Positions 43,716 to 52,877 of a stretch of DNA of 64,000 nt are shown here, piece after piece (the stretch's first letter is position 1; each line of letters opens with the position of its first letter). The notes under the pieces are model-generated. The model saw only the letters and a list, made by a program, of their open reading frames with translations, was not told the origin of the DNA and made no database searches. The stretch lies in the NCBI RefSeq assembly GCF_000967655.1, contig NZ_JXYA01000041.1:48998-112997 (forward strand). Direction: 5' to 3'. The translations under genes and the position numbers were made by a program. The stretch comes from Pseudoalteromonas rubra. GTDB taxonomy: Bacteria > Pseudomonadota > Gammaproteobacteria > Enterobacterales > Alteromonadaceae.

Positions 43716-45383
43716 ATGATGCAATTCAGCAACTTATACCTTGCCATCGGATTGGCCCTAACCCTCACCGCACTCTCTGGATGCGGTGGCGGTGGTACAG
43801 AGAGCGGTACTGGCAGCAATTCTGGCACTGTAACAACCCCTGATAATAACAATAATAATGGTGGGGATGCCGGTGTTGACTCAGGCGGAAGCAGCACTGA
43901 GCCTAGCTGGCAGGCCGGCGTGTTTCCACCCGCGACAAATTTCATCAACTTCTGTGCTACCCCGCGCACCGGGCAAGACCCCTTCAACAATAATCAGCCC
44001 TATCCCGACAAAGCCGGGACCATGATGCATGAAAAAATGTGGTTGCGCTCGTTTAGCAACGAAACCTACTTATGGTATGACGAAATTGCTGATAACAATC
44101 CGAGCGATTTCAGCACCGTGGCAAGTTATTTCGCCCAGCTCAAAACAACTCAGCGTAATCCGGATAACTCACTGAAAGATCAGTTCCATTTTTCCACCAC
44201 CTACGAAGCCTATCAAAAAGAAAGTCAGTCAGGTGTCACCACCAGCTATGGCATTCAATGGTCGGCTATCAAAACCGCCTCGCCAGATCGTAACTTTACC
44301 ATTGCGTATATCGAGCCAAACTCACCGGCAGCAGCCAGTGGCCTGCGCAGAGGCGACCGTCTGGTCAGCATTGATGGCGAAGACTTTATAGATGGTGATA
44401 ATGTCACGCTGTTCAATGAAGCCCTATTTCCCAGTGCTCCAAAGGCCTATACCTTTGTGTTCCGCCCTATACAGGGAGAAGATAAATCAGCCACAATGAC
44501 GGCCGTCGACTTTGAGCAAAGCCCCGTGCAAAATACCAAAATCATACCGCACGGTGGAAAAAGCTTTGGCTATGTGCAGTTTAATCAGTTTATCCCCACT
44601 GCGCAGGCGCCTTTGATCGCAGCCTTTGATACCTTTAAAAACCGTAACGTCGATGAGCTGATACTGGATATGCGTTACAACGGTGGCGGCCTTGTCCACA
44701 GTGCTGCTCAACTGGGTTATATGGTGGCCGGTGACAGCTCACTGAGCCGCAATTTCGGGGTGACTACCTACAATGATAAACGCCAAAGTGAAAACCGCGT
44801 CTATACCTTCGAGCCTCGCCGAATAGACTGGACCCGCAACGAGTTTATGAATGACACGACTCTGCCCAGCCTGAACTTATCCAAAGTCTATGTACTAACC
44901 ACCGACGATACTGCCTCAGCGAGTGAAATGGTCATCAACGGCCTGCGTGGTATTGATGTAGAGGTGATCCAGATAGGAACCACCACACGAGGTAAACCCT
45001 ATGGTTTCTTACCTGCGCCCAACTGTGGCATGGTGTATTACACCATTCAGTCTAAGTCTGCCAATGAAAAGGGCTTTGGCGACTACGCCAATGGCTTCAC
45101 CCCGACACCGGCCAGTCAGGTAAGCGGTGAAACCGGATTGGATGCGAAGGTGCCAGGCTGTCAGGTGAGCGATGATTTAAGCCATGCGTTAGGTGATGAG
45201 AATGAACAGCTGCTGGCAACCGCCCTGCATCACAGCGTAACTGGGACTTGCCTGGTCAATGAAGCATCGGGGGTGTCTGCCAAGCCTGATAACGGCGAGC
45301 AGGCAAATGAGCATAACGCAGTGACATTGCCATTCAAGCCTTTACGTCATGGTGCTATCCACACAAACCTCAAAGGACAATAA
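43716..45383 (+). CDS. S41 family peptidase, lipoprotein
   Basis: The product (555 aa) has a signal peptide with lipobox ALSGC (Cys23), then a Gly/Ser/Asn linker to about residue 65. A PDZ domain follows (around NSPAAASGLRRGDRLVSIDG), then the S41 protease core with LDMRYNGGGLVHSAAQLG and the catalytic serine in DDTASASEMVING. The Ser-Lys type active site is that of carboxyl-terminal processing proteases. The mature protein should sit in the outer membrane facing the periplasm or surface. It is followed two bases later by a small lipoprotein gene. Confidence 0.9.
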   Translation: MMQFSNLYLAIGLALTLTALSGCGGGGTESGTGSNSGTVTTPDNNNNNGGDAGVDSGGSSTEPSWQAGVFPPATNFINFCATPRTGQDPFNNNQPYPDKAGTMMHEKMWLRSFSNETYLWYDEIADNNPSDFSTVASYFAQLKTTQRNPDNSLKDQFHFSTTYEAYQKESQSGVTTSYGIQWSAIKTASPDRNFTIAYIEPNSPAAASGLRRGDRLVSIDGEDFIDGDNVTLFNEALFPSAPKAYTFVFRPIQGEDKSATMTAVDFEQSPVQNTKIIPHGGKSFGYVQFNQFIPTAQAPLIAAFDTFKNRNVDELILDMRYNGGGLVHSAAQLGYMVAGDSSLSRNFGVTTYNDKRQSENRVYTFEPRRIDWTRNEFMNDTTLPSLNLSKVYVLTTDDTASASEMVINGLRGIDVEVIQIGTTTRGKPYGFLPAPNCGMVYYTIQSKSANEKGFGDYANGFTPTPASQVSGETGLDAKVPGCQVSDDLSHALGDENEQLLATALHHSVTGTCLVNEASGVSAKPDNGEQANEHNAVTLPFKPLRHGAIHTNLKGQ

Positions 45384-45385
45384 CC

Positions 45386-45772
45386 ATGAAATATTCGGGA
45401 TGGTTTGCCAGTTTACTGGCCTTGCTGCTCACAGGTTGCCAGACCAGTAAAGCGGCGCCTGTCTATGCGGCCTTAATTGAACAAACCACCCCGGATATGA
45501 TCCGCGAAATACAGCACGCCATCGTCGCCCTCAAGGGCGGCACGGCTCCTCAGCTGGCGCACAATGTGTTTATGCAGCACTCCACGTTATTCCTTGAAAA
45601 AGGCAATCCACTGGATCCCTATGGACAACCCATTGTCGGCAACAGAGAAGGTGGCATAACCGGTTTTGAACTGCAAAAACGCGGCGAGCAGTGTGTGTTA
45701 TATTACCCCACAAGCGGAGAATATCGGGTGCTGCCTTCGGTGCCCTGCGTGATCAACCCGCAACAGCCTTAG
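45386..45772 (+). CDS. Small lipoprotein linked to the S41 peptidase
   Basis: The product (128 aa) has lipobox LLTGC (Cys18) and a body of mixed helix and strand ending YYPTSGEYRVLPSVPC. It starts 2 bases after the S41 peptidase stop, so the two are almost certainly cotranscribed. I do not recognise the family; it may be a partner or inhibitor of the protease. Confidence 0.7.
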   Translation: MKYSGWFASLLALLLTGCQTSKAAPVYAALIEQTTPDMIREIQHAIVALKGGTAPQLAHNVFMQHSTLFLEKGNPLDPYGQPIVGNREGGITGFELQKRGEQCVLYYPTSGEYRVLPSVPCVINPQQP

Positions 45773-45864
45773 CATGGCAAGCGCGAAGCCTCGCTTTGCG
45801 CCAGAGCGTGCTTGCAACCTTCCCCTATATCGGTAAACTGGCTGCCACTAATTGAGGGAGTCAT

Positions 45865-46554
45865 ATGTCGTTATCACCAGCCGAATTATTCACCCCCCAG
45901 CTGTCATTTGCCAGTTACAGCAGCGCGTTTTGCATTGCCGATTATCAGGACAGTGATTTTGCCCGCTATGCTCAACCGTTGCCCGATAAACTCGGCCGTG
46001 CTGTTGCCAAGCGCAAGGCCGAATACCTGGCCGGACGCCACTGTGCCAGTCAGGCGTTACAAATGCTGGGATTGCCTCATACCGTGATTGCCAGTGCCGA
46101 CAATCGTGCGCCTATCTGGCCAAAAGGCATTCAGGGCACCATCAGCCATACCCAGGAAGTAGCTATGGCGATGGTCAGTGATGATCCCAAGGTACGGGGA
46201 TTAGGCATAGACTTGGAAAGGAAAATGTCAGACAAACAGGAGCGGGAGCTACAAACCCAGATCCTGGCAAAGGCAGAGCAGGCAGCGTTCGAACAGCTGA
46301 GTAAAACACAGAGCTGCCCGCTGACGTTGATCTTCTCCGCCAAAGAAAGCATTTATAAAGCGCTCTACCCTGTGGTACAACGCTTTTTTGGCTTTGAGGC
46401 AGCATGCCTGATTGAGCACAGCGATAATCAGCTGCACTTTGCGCTCACCGAGACACTGCATGAGACCCTGCCACAGGGCACCCGGATCAGCGTCTATTAC
46501 CAGCTCAGTGACGAGCTTGTACTGACCGAGTGCTGCCTGCGCGCCGCGCCCTAA
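45865..46554 (+). CDS. 4'-phosphopantetheinyl transferase, EntD/Sfp-like
   Basis: The product (229 aa) converts apo carrier domains to holo form using CoA. The EntD-type motifs GLGIDLERK (residues 112-120, Asp116 and Glu118 metal ligands) and FSAKESIYKALYP (157-169) are intact. It is the first gene of the siderophore locus and should activate the carrier domain of EntB and those of the NRPS. It converges on the exporter gene with a 4-base overlap. Confidence 0.93.
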   Translation: MSLSPAELFTPQLSFASYSSAFCIADYQDSDFARYAQPLPDKLGRAVAKRKAEYLAGRHCASQALQMLGLPHTVIASADNRAPIWPKGIQGTISHTQEVAMAMVSDDPKVRGLGIDLERKMSDKQERELQTQILAKAEQAAFEQLSKTQSCPLTLIFSAKESIYKALYPVVQRFFGFEAACLIEHSDNQLHFALTETLHETLPQGTRISVYYQLSDELVLTECCLRAAP

Positions 46555-48191
46555 GCCAGCGCCGTTTGCTGTGCTGATGACTCAGCGGGCGCCGTGCTGG
46601 CAGGCTCGCTGAGACAACCGTTGTCCATTTTAAGTAGCCGGTCGGCCAGGCCAAAATACTTGTCATCATGGGTTATCACCAGCACGGTTTTGCCCTGAGC
46701 GCTTAGTTCTGGCAACAGCTCGCGATAAAACACGTCTTTAAAGACTGGATCCTGATCCGCCGCCCATTCATCAAAGATGTAAAACGGCCTGTCTTCCATA
46801 TAGGCCACCACCAACGCAAGGCGCTTACGCTGACCCTGCGAGAGCTTTTGGGTGGTAAACGCACCGTCTTTAATCGCCACTTTATGGTGCAGGTTCAGCT
46901 TGCGGATCAAGGCATTGCCTTTCTCTTCCAGCGCTTTTCCTTGACACCCCAGGACTCTATCAAAGAGATAAAAATCACTGAATACTGTGCTGAATAGCTG
47001 GCGATAATCATCGAACTGCGCCGATTGCACCGCTTGCCCGTCAACCAGCACCTGTCCCTGCTGCGCTTCAAACAGACCGCACAACAATTTAGCAAAGGTG
47101 GTTTTACCACTGCCGTTGCCGCCCACCAGATAGACTAACTCGCCTTTGCGTAGCGTCAGATTAATCGGGGTCAGGGCAAACACTTCATCACTTTGCTCGT
47201 GGTAATAACCGTGACTTATGTCTGTCAGGGTAAGCTGGTTAAAGTCATTCATGGCCTCATTGCTGCTCGGCATCAGCGCCATGTCTTTGGTTAACGTGGC
47301 GATGGTATTGGCCGAGGCTTTCGCGGCAGCAGCTTTGGGAATGGCGGCCAGCATCACCTCCAGTGGCGTCAGCATATACAAAAATAACAGCGCAAAGCCC
47401 GACATCACCTTACCACTGTCTGCCCCGGGCGCGGACAGATAAAACAGTGCGCCACCGATAAAGGCAAAGACACTAAAACCGCCCCAGGATGCCGCATAGT
47501 GATACATGCTGGCGCCCTGCACCCGGCGCTTTTGCAATAAAGTAATGGTGCTGCCAATCACATCCTGAAAGAAGGTTTCACGCTTTTTACGGTGTAGCTT
47601 GAGCTCTTTTGCGCCGGCATAAATGGCATCGAACTGATCGTATAAAGTGTCCTGAATTTTCGCCGCCTCGGTCACTTTTCGAAACGCATTGGCATTGGCC
47701 AGACTGTAGCCTACTGAGCCCAGTACCAGCGTAAGCAGAGCGAATAAAAATACCTGCCAGTCGAGCCAGGCCATGTAAACAAAGCTGCCCAGCACCACCA
47801 TGGCATTACTGAGAATATTCGGCAGGCTCTGGAAAAACTCCGCCACTTTGAGGCTATGCTCGGTCAGGCAGGATTTAATCTTGCCAGCGCCCTGCGCTTC
47901 AACATGACTGAATTGCGCGCCTATCACGTGTTCAGCTACCTCGCGGCGCACCGTGGCCTGACTTTGCTGGCTAAGCTGCTCAGCGAGTAATTTAGAGGCC
48001 AGTTGCAGGCTCACTCCCAGACAGGCCAGTACGGCAAACCAGATAAACTGCTCAGAGCGGCCAGCCTGATCACTGTTAATGATTTCGTTGATCAGTGCAA
48101 CCAGCGACACGCTGATCAAACCAAACAACACACTGCTGAGTGCGGTGGCGATAAAGCGCCACCAGGTATTACGGATCAATTTTGCAAGCAC
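46551..48191 (-). CDS. Siderophore peptide export ABC transporter, PvdE/SyrD type
   Basis: The product (546 aa) is a half-transporter: about six N-terminal membrane helices, then an ATPase with Walker A GGNGSGKTTFAKLL and signature LSQGQRKRLALV. A Walker B segment with the PFYIFDEWAADQDPVF element follows, which is characteristic of the cyclic peptide exporter family that includes PvdE and SyrD. In pyoverdine producers PvdE moves the acylated precursor across the inner membrane. Next to NRPS genes, export of the siderophore or its precursor is the likely role. Confidence 0.92.
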   Translation of the reverse strand: MLAKLIRNTWWRFIATALSSVLFGLISVSLVALINEIINSDQAGRSEQFIWFAVLACLGVSLQLASKLLAEQLSQQSQATVRREVAEHVIGAQFSHVEAQGAGKIKSCLTEHSLKVAEFFQSLPNILSNAMVVLGSFVYMAWLDWQVFLFALLTLVLGSVGYSLANANAFRKVTEAAKIQDTLYDQFDAIYAGAKELKLHRKKRETFFQDVIGSTITLLQKRRVQGASMYHYAASWGGFSVFAFIGGALFYLSAPGADSGKVMSGFALLFLYMLTPLEVMLAAIPKAAAAKASANTIATLTKDMALMPSSNEAMNDFNQLTLTDISHGYYHEQSDEVFALTPINLTLRKGELVYLVGGNGSGKTTFAKLLCGLFEAQQGQVLVDGQAVQSAQFDDYRQLFSTVFSDFYLFDRVLGCQGKALEEKGNALIRKLNLHHKVAIKDGAFTTQKLSQGQRKRLALVVAYMEDRPFYIFDEWAADQDPVFKDVFYRELLPELSAQGKTVLVITHDDKYFGLADRLLKMDNGCLSEPASTAPAESSAQQTALA

Positions 48192-48311
48192 GGGGTCTCT
48201 CTTCTTTGCTGACGTGGATTTGCTTTAGGTGGTGACGAACAGGGAGTAAAAAAATTCACCCACAAAACGTCTAGGTATCGGTATTTGTAGCAAATCAAGC
48301 ACGAGGTCCGC

Positions 48312-49073
48312 TTGCTTCCAACATTACAACCGTTTTTTCAGGGGCCCTTTCGGGAATATGGCGAGGCCGTCACTTTGTCACAGAGCCCGGACTTGCCGAC
48401 ACTGGCACAGCAATTTGCCGAGATAACGGCGTTAAAGAGCGCCATAGCTGGCTGGGCACGTGCTGAGGGGATAGATTCGCCCCGGGCACAAGCCTCTGTC
48501 TGGCATATGCGCTATTGCGTTAGGGTGCTGCCGAGCGTGCTGCTCAGCCACAGCGTGCTCAATCGGAACTTGCCTATAGCGGCGCAGCACGTGCAACTGT
48601 GTTTAACCACACAGCGGCTGATGCTGCCAACGTGTGGCCAGCCAGTTGCGTCTGCCAGCTGCACAGCCGAGAAATATCATTCGCTGATCTTTGCCCACTT
48701 TGCCCCGCTGCATGCCTTTCTCAGTCGCCATTTTAGCGTCACAGAGCGGGTATTGTGGAGCAATCTGGTGTTTCGCCTGCGCCACATCAGCACCACCATC
48801 GCCAGTGTGTTGCCTGATGCCTCTGGGCTGCAACAGGATGTGCGCTCCCTGCTGAGCCAAGATTGCTGGCAGGACAAGCCCAACCCGCTATTCAGTGCGC
48901 AGCGTAACGAATATATGGTCGCAGGCAAGCGGGTACGCGGTGCCTGCTGTTTGCTGCACGCCCACCCGCACAAAGACTACTGTGGCGACTGCCCCAAGCG
49001 CCCGGAGTTTATGGCGGCACGCAAAACCGCCCGCAAGCAAATTGCCTGCGGGACTAAATCTTTTTCGCAATGA
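48312..49073 (+). CDS. Ferric siderophore reductase, FhuF family
   Basis: The product (253 aa) ends with GACCLLHAHPHKDYCGDCP, the CC-x10-C-x2-C cluster motif of FhuF-type 2Fe-2S proteins that reduce and release iron from hydroxamate and other siderophores in the cytoplasm. The only suitable start is a TTG at 48312, with GAGG 6 bases upstream; an ATG within 100 bases is absent. It is divergent from the exporter and heads the biosynthetic operon, 77 bases before entC. Confidence 0.88.
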   Translation: MLPTLQPFFQGPFREYGEAVTLSQSPDLPTLAQQFAEITALKSAIAGWARAEGIDSPRAQASVWHMRYCVRVLPSVLLSHSVLNRNLPIAAQHVQLCLTTQRLMLPTCGQPVASASCTAEKYHSLIFAHFAPLHAFLSRHFSVTERVLWSNLVFRLRHISTTIASVLPDASGLQQDVRSLLSQDCWQDKPNPLFSAQRNEYMVAGKRVRGACCLLHAHPHKDYCGDCPKRPEFMAARKTARKQIACGTKSFSQ

Positions 49074-49150
49074 GTCGTCTTGGTCACATCTCGCTGAGTG
49101 CAGTTTGCATCAGCGTTGCTATCGACAGAGTCAACAGAGGAAAGTAAACC

Positions 49151-50389
49151 ATGCATGCTGGTCAATTATCCGAGCCCACCCAGACGCACGAACTTGGCGA
49201 GTTCCGGCCCGAGCAGGACTGTTTATTTGTGTCCGGGCCGTCATGCCTGATAAGCCGCGGTGTGGCCAGACGTTTTACCTTACCCATCAATGACAATGCG
49301 GCATTGACCAGCAGACTTAAGCAACAGCTGGACGAACATGCCGCCAGAAGCAACGGCCAGGCCATTGCCTTCGGTGTGGTGCCGTTTTGTAAGCAACAAC
49401 AGGCTCAGTTTATTATCCCGGAGCAGGTCAGCACGCTGGACAAGCAACTGTTTGCACAGTGCCTGAGCGCACAACAGGCTGGCGCGCAGACGCCCAATCG
49501 TTTGCAGTCGGTGCACTACAAACAGGACAGAGCTCATTTTGAGCAGACCGTGCGCGACGCCAAAGAACTGTTTGCCGATGGCCAGCTGGATAAAATCGTC
49601 CTCAGTAAACAAGTAGAACTGCACTTTGAACAGCCGCTGGACCAGGTGGGCGTGCTCTCACAACTGCTAACGCAAAGCCCCAGTGGCTATCACTTTTCTA
49701 TTCCTGCTCAGTTGCATGATGCCCATACTGAGCAACATGCCGGCGTACTGATGGGTGTGAGCCCGGAGCTGCTGCTGCGCAAAACAAACGAGCAGATTTT
49801 TAGTAATCCGCTGGCCGGGTCCATTCCCCGCGACCCTTGCCCCAGTGTTGAAGCCCAGCGCCGCGCTACCTTGTTCGCGTCGAAAAAAGACCGTTTTGAA
49901 CATGCCGTGGTCTTGCAGGACATGGCCCAGATCCTCGGCCCGCTCTGCAATCAGTTGCATATCCCTGAGCAACCCGATCTGCTCAGCACGGCGACTATGT
50001 GGCATTTATCTACCGTGATCGAAGGCACACTCAAAGCCCCCGAACAGAGTGCGATTGCACTGGCCAACCGCCTGCACCCGACACCGGCGCTGTGCGGTAA
50101 GCCCACAGCGCTTGCGTACCAACACATTGACGCGCTGGAAGGTCATGGCCGCGGCCTGTTCTCCGGGATCGTCGGCTGGTGCGACAACCAGGGCAATGGA
50201 GAGTGGGTGGTGGTGATCCGCTGTGGTTACCTGCAAGCCAACCTGGCGACCCTGTTTGCCGGTGCCGGCATTGTCGCCGCCTCCGATCCCAGCTCAGAAT
50301 GGCTGGAAACCGAAGCCAAATTAAACACTATGCTGAACGCGCTGGACGTACGGCATGCCTATCACTTAGCAACGAAACACACACTATGA
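49151..50389 (+). CDS. entC: Isochorismate synthase
   Basis: The product (412 aa) converts chorismate to isochorismate, the first step to 2,3-dihydroxybenzoate. ALCGKPTALAYQHID, EGHGRGLFSGIVGW and FAGAGIVAASDPSSEW are the conserved chorismate-binding family blocks. Isochorismate synthase is favoured over salicylate or anthranilate synthase because entE, entB and entA follow. Its TGA overlaps the entE ATG (ATGA), so translation is coupled. Confidence 0.94.
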   Translation: MHAGQLSEPTQTHELGEFRPEQDCLFVSGPSCLISRGVARRFTLPINDNAALTSRLKQQLDEHAARSNGQAIAFGVVPFCKQQQAQFIIPEQVSTLDKQLFAQCLSAQQAGAQTPNRLQSVHYKQDRAHFEQTVRDAKELFADGQLDKIVLSKQVELHFEQPLDQVGVLSQLLTQSPSGYHFSIPAQLHDAHTEQHAGVLMGVSPELLLRKTNEQIFSNPLAGSIPRDPCPSVEAQRRATLFASKKDRFEHAVVLQDMAQILGPLCNQLHIPEQPDLLSTATMWHLSTVIEGTLKAPEQSAIALANRLHPTPALCGKPTALAYQHIDALEGHGRGLFSGIVGWCDNQGNGEWVVVIRCGYLQANLATLFAGAGIVAASDPSSEWLETEAKLNTMLNALDVRHAYHLATKHTL

Positions 50390-51987
50390 GTATTGAATAT
50401 ACCCCGTGGCCCGAAGATCTGGCCGCCCACTACCGCGCCCAGGGCTACTGGCAGGATAAACCGCTCACCAGTATTTTGTACGAGCAACTGGCGCACAACG
50501 GACAAGGCATTGCCGTGGCCGATGCCAATCGACAGCTGAGCTATCAGCAGCTGGATGACTACAGCTCAAACCTGGCAGCGCAGCTGGCCAGCCAGGGACT
50601 GCAATCAGGCGACACGGCGCTGGTTCAGCTGCCCAACTGTGTGGAGTTTTACATCAGCTATTTTGCGCTGCTTAAACTCGGTGTTGCCCCTGTGTGTGCC
50701 CTGTTTAATCATCAGCGCACTGAGCTACAAAGCTACTGCGAGATTCTGCAGCCCAAGCTGTTGATTGTCTCATCAGCTCAGGCGCTGTTTGCCGATGAGT
50801 CGTTCACGCACGAGCTGTATAATCGCTTTGCCTGTATCAGCCACATCATGGTCGATCACAGCAAAGGCAATAGCGAACTCAAACAGGCCTATTTACAAAC
50901 GCGTACCTTTAATGCACCAAAGCTCAATCCAGAAGATGTGGCGTTTTTCCAGCTCTCTGGCGGCAGCACCGGTACTCCGAAACTGATCCCGCGCACCCAC
51001 AATGATTACCTCTATTCTGTGGTCGCCAGCCGGGATATTTGCCAGCTGCATGGCGACACCCGCTATTTATGTGCCCTGCCGGCACCGCATAATTTCCCGC
51101 TCAGCTCACCCGGTGCACTGGGTGTATTCGCCGCCGGCGGCTCCGTGATCCTGGCCTCCGATCCCAGTCCCAGCCACTGCTTTCCTTTAATTGAACGCTT
51201 TGCCATCACCCACACCGCACTGGTGCCACCGGCCTTGCAGCTGTGGTTGCAACACGCCCAGCAAAGCCAGCATGACCTGAGCAGCCTGGCGCTGATCCAG
51301 GTTGGCGGTGCCAAACTCAGCCGCACTGTGGCCGAGCAGGTCAGGCCGTTGCTGGGTGCCCAGCTTCAGCAAGTCTTTGGTATGGCAGAAGGACTGGTCA
51401 ACTACACCCGCCATGACGATGACGACGAGCTGGTACTGACCACTCAGGGTCGCCCGATCAGTCCCGACGATGAAATCAAAGTGGTCGATGAGCACGGCCA
51501 GCCAGTCGCGCCCGGTGAAGCTGGCAGACTCCTGACCCGTGGCCCCTATACCTTCAGGGGCTATTACAAGTCACCTCAGCATAACGCCAGTGCATTTGAT
51601 GCAGACGGGTTTTATGCCTCGGGCGACCTGGTAAAACAACTGTCTTCCGGCCACCTGATTGTGGTTGGGCGTGATAAAGATCAGATCAACCGGGGCGGTG
51701 AGAAAATCGCGGCCGAAGAAGTGGAAAACCATTTGCTGGGCCACCAGCACATCGAGCAGGTAGCCATTGTCTCTATGCCCGATGCCACCCTGGGCGAAAA
51801 AAGTTGTGCCTTTGTGGTCGCAGCCGAAAAGCTCACCCCGCTGCAACTGCGCAAGTATCTGCGCCAGCTGGGGATCGCCGATTTCAAAGTGCCCGATAAA
51901 TTCCAGTTTGTTGCCAACTTACCCCTGACTGCGGTCGGTAAAGTCGATAAAAAAGCCCTGCGCGCCACCTTCGACGGCCAGGCCTGA
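50386..51987 (+). CDS. entE: 2,3-dihydroxybenzoate-AMP ligase
   Basis: The product (533 aa, starting MSIEYTPWPEDLAAHYRA) activates DHB as the adenylate and loads the EntB carrier domain. QLSGGSTGTPKLIPRTH is the A3 motif, and NRGGEKIAAEEVENHLL together with LTAVGKVDKKAL carries the catalytic lysine. I start at the ATG at 50386, which overlaps the entC stop; the longer frame to 50179 lies wholly inside entC. Salicylate activation is less likely given the EntB and EntA neighbours. Confidence 0.95.
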   Translation: MSIEYTPWPEDLAAHYRAQGYWQDKPLTSILYEQLAHNGQGIAVADANRQLSYQQLDDYSSNLAAQLASQGLQSGDTALVQLPNCVEFYISYFALLKLGVAPVCALFNHQRTELQSYCEILQPKLLIVSSAQALFADESFTHELYNRFACISHIMVDHSKGNSELKQAYLQTRTFNAPKLNPEDVAFFQLSGGSTGTPKLIPRTHNDYLYSVVASRDICQLHGDTRYLCALPAPHNFPLSSPGALGVFAAGGSVILASDPSPSHCFPLIERFAITHTALVPPALQLWLQHAQQSQHDLSSLALIQVGGAKLSRTVAEQVRPLLGAQLQQVFGMAEGLVNYTRHDDDDELVLTTQGRPISPDDEIKVVDEHGQPVAPGEAGRLLTRGPYTFRGYYKSPQHNASAFDADGFYASGDLVKQLSSGHLIVVGRDKDQINRGGEKIAAEEVENHLLGHQHIEQVAIVSMPDATLGEKSCAFVVAAEKLTPLQLRKYLRQLGIADFKVPDKFQFVANLPLTAVGKVDKKALRATFDGQA

Positions 51988-52010
51988 TTAATAAAAGAAG
52001 CAAAAACACC

Positions 52011-52877
52011 ATGAGTATTCCTAAGCTATCCCATTACCCGTTACCCCGCGCTGCGGAGTTGCCCGAAAACCGCGTTGACTGGCAGCTTGATGCCAGCCGT
52101 GCCGCCTTACTGATCCACGATGTACAGCATTATTTTGTTGGCTACTATGGCGACAACAACCCGCTGATTGAAACCATGATCAGCCACATCCAGCGCCTTA
52201 AACAGTTCTGTTACGAGCAAGGCATTCCGGTCTTTTACACCGCGCAACCGATCAAACAGGGCCAGCATGAGCGCGGGCTGCTGAGCGATATGTGGGGCCC
52301 GGGCTTGCAAGACCCAGCCCAGCAACCGATTGTTGATGCGCTGGCCCCCTCCGAACAGGACGTGGTACTGACCAAGTGGCGCTACAGTGCTTTCCAAAAG
52401 TGCGACTTTGAACAGCAACTGCAAGAACGCGGCCGTGATCAGCTGATGATCGTTGGTATCTATGGCCATATCGGTGTGATGACCACCGCGGTCGACGCCT
52501 TTATGCGTGATATTCAGCCCTTTGTGATTGCCGATGCAATCGCCGATTTCAGCCGCGATGAGCACCTGATGGCACTGAACTTTGTGGCCGGGCGCTGCGG
52601 TAAAGTGGCGACGGTTGCCGAGATCCTGGGCGAAGAAACACAGGACATCACCACGCTTGAAGGCCTCAAAGCGCATATCCTGCCACTGATTGATTGTGAG
52701 GAAGATGAATTTGATGAGCATGAAAGCCTCATCGACTATGGCCTGGATTCCGTACAGGTGATGAACCTGATTGCCCTGTGGCAGCAGCAAGGCATAGAAA
52801 CCAACTTTATTGAACTGGCCCAGATCCCGACGCTGGCCGCCTGGGTTGAGCTACTCGAAGAGCGTAAGGAGGACTGA
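52011..52877 (+). CDS. entB: Bifunctional isochorismatase/aryl carrier protein
   Basis: The product (288 aa) has an N-terminal isochorismatase domain (LLIHDVQHYFVGYYG near residues 33-46, catalytic region GIYGHIGVMTTAVDAF). The C-terminal aryl carrier domain has the phosphopantetheine serine Ser247 in LIDYGLDSVQV. It makes 2,3-dihydro-DHB and later holds DHB as a thioester. The layout and length match E. coli EntB (285 aa). Its final TGATG overlaps the next start. Confidence 0.96.
   Translation: MSIPKLSHYPLPRAAELPENRVDWQLDASRAALLIHDVQHYFVGYYGDNNPLIETMISHIQRLKQFCYEQGIPVFYTAQPIKQGQHERGLLSDMWGPGLQDPAQQPIVDALAPSEQDVVLTKWRYSAFQKCDFEQQLQERGRDQLMIVGIYGHIGVMTTAVDAFMRDIQPFVIADAIADFSRDEHLMALNFVAGRCGKVATVAEILGEETQDITTLEGLKAHILPLIDCEEDEFDEHESLIDYGLDSVQVMNLIALWQQQGIETNFIELAQIPTLAAWVELLEERKED

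Noticed and set aside
45773..45864. Inverted repeat GCAAGCGCGAAG to GCGTGCTTGC before the PPTase gene, considered as terminator
   Set aside because: Pairing is imperfect and no T run follows, so it was not called.
48192..48311. Fur box in the divergent spacer of exporter and FhuF gene
   Set aside because: I looked for GATAATGATAATCATTATC-like sequence here and at 56203-56470 and found nothing convincing by eye. Iron control is expected but not shown; a position-weight search would decide.
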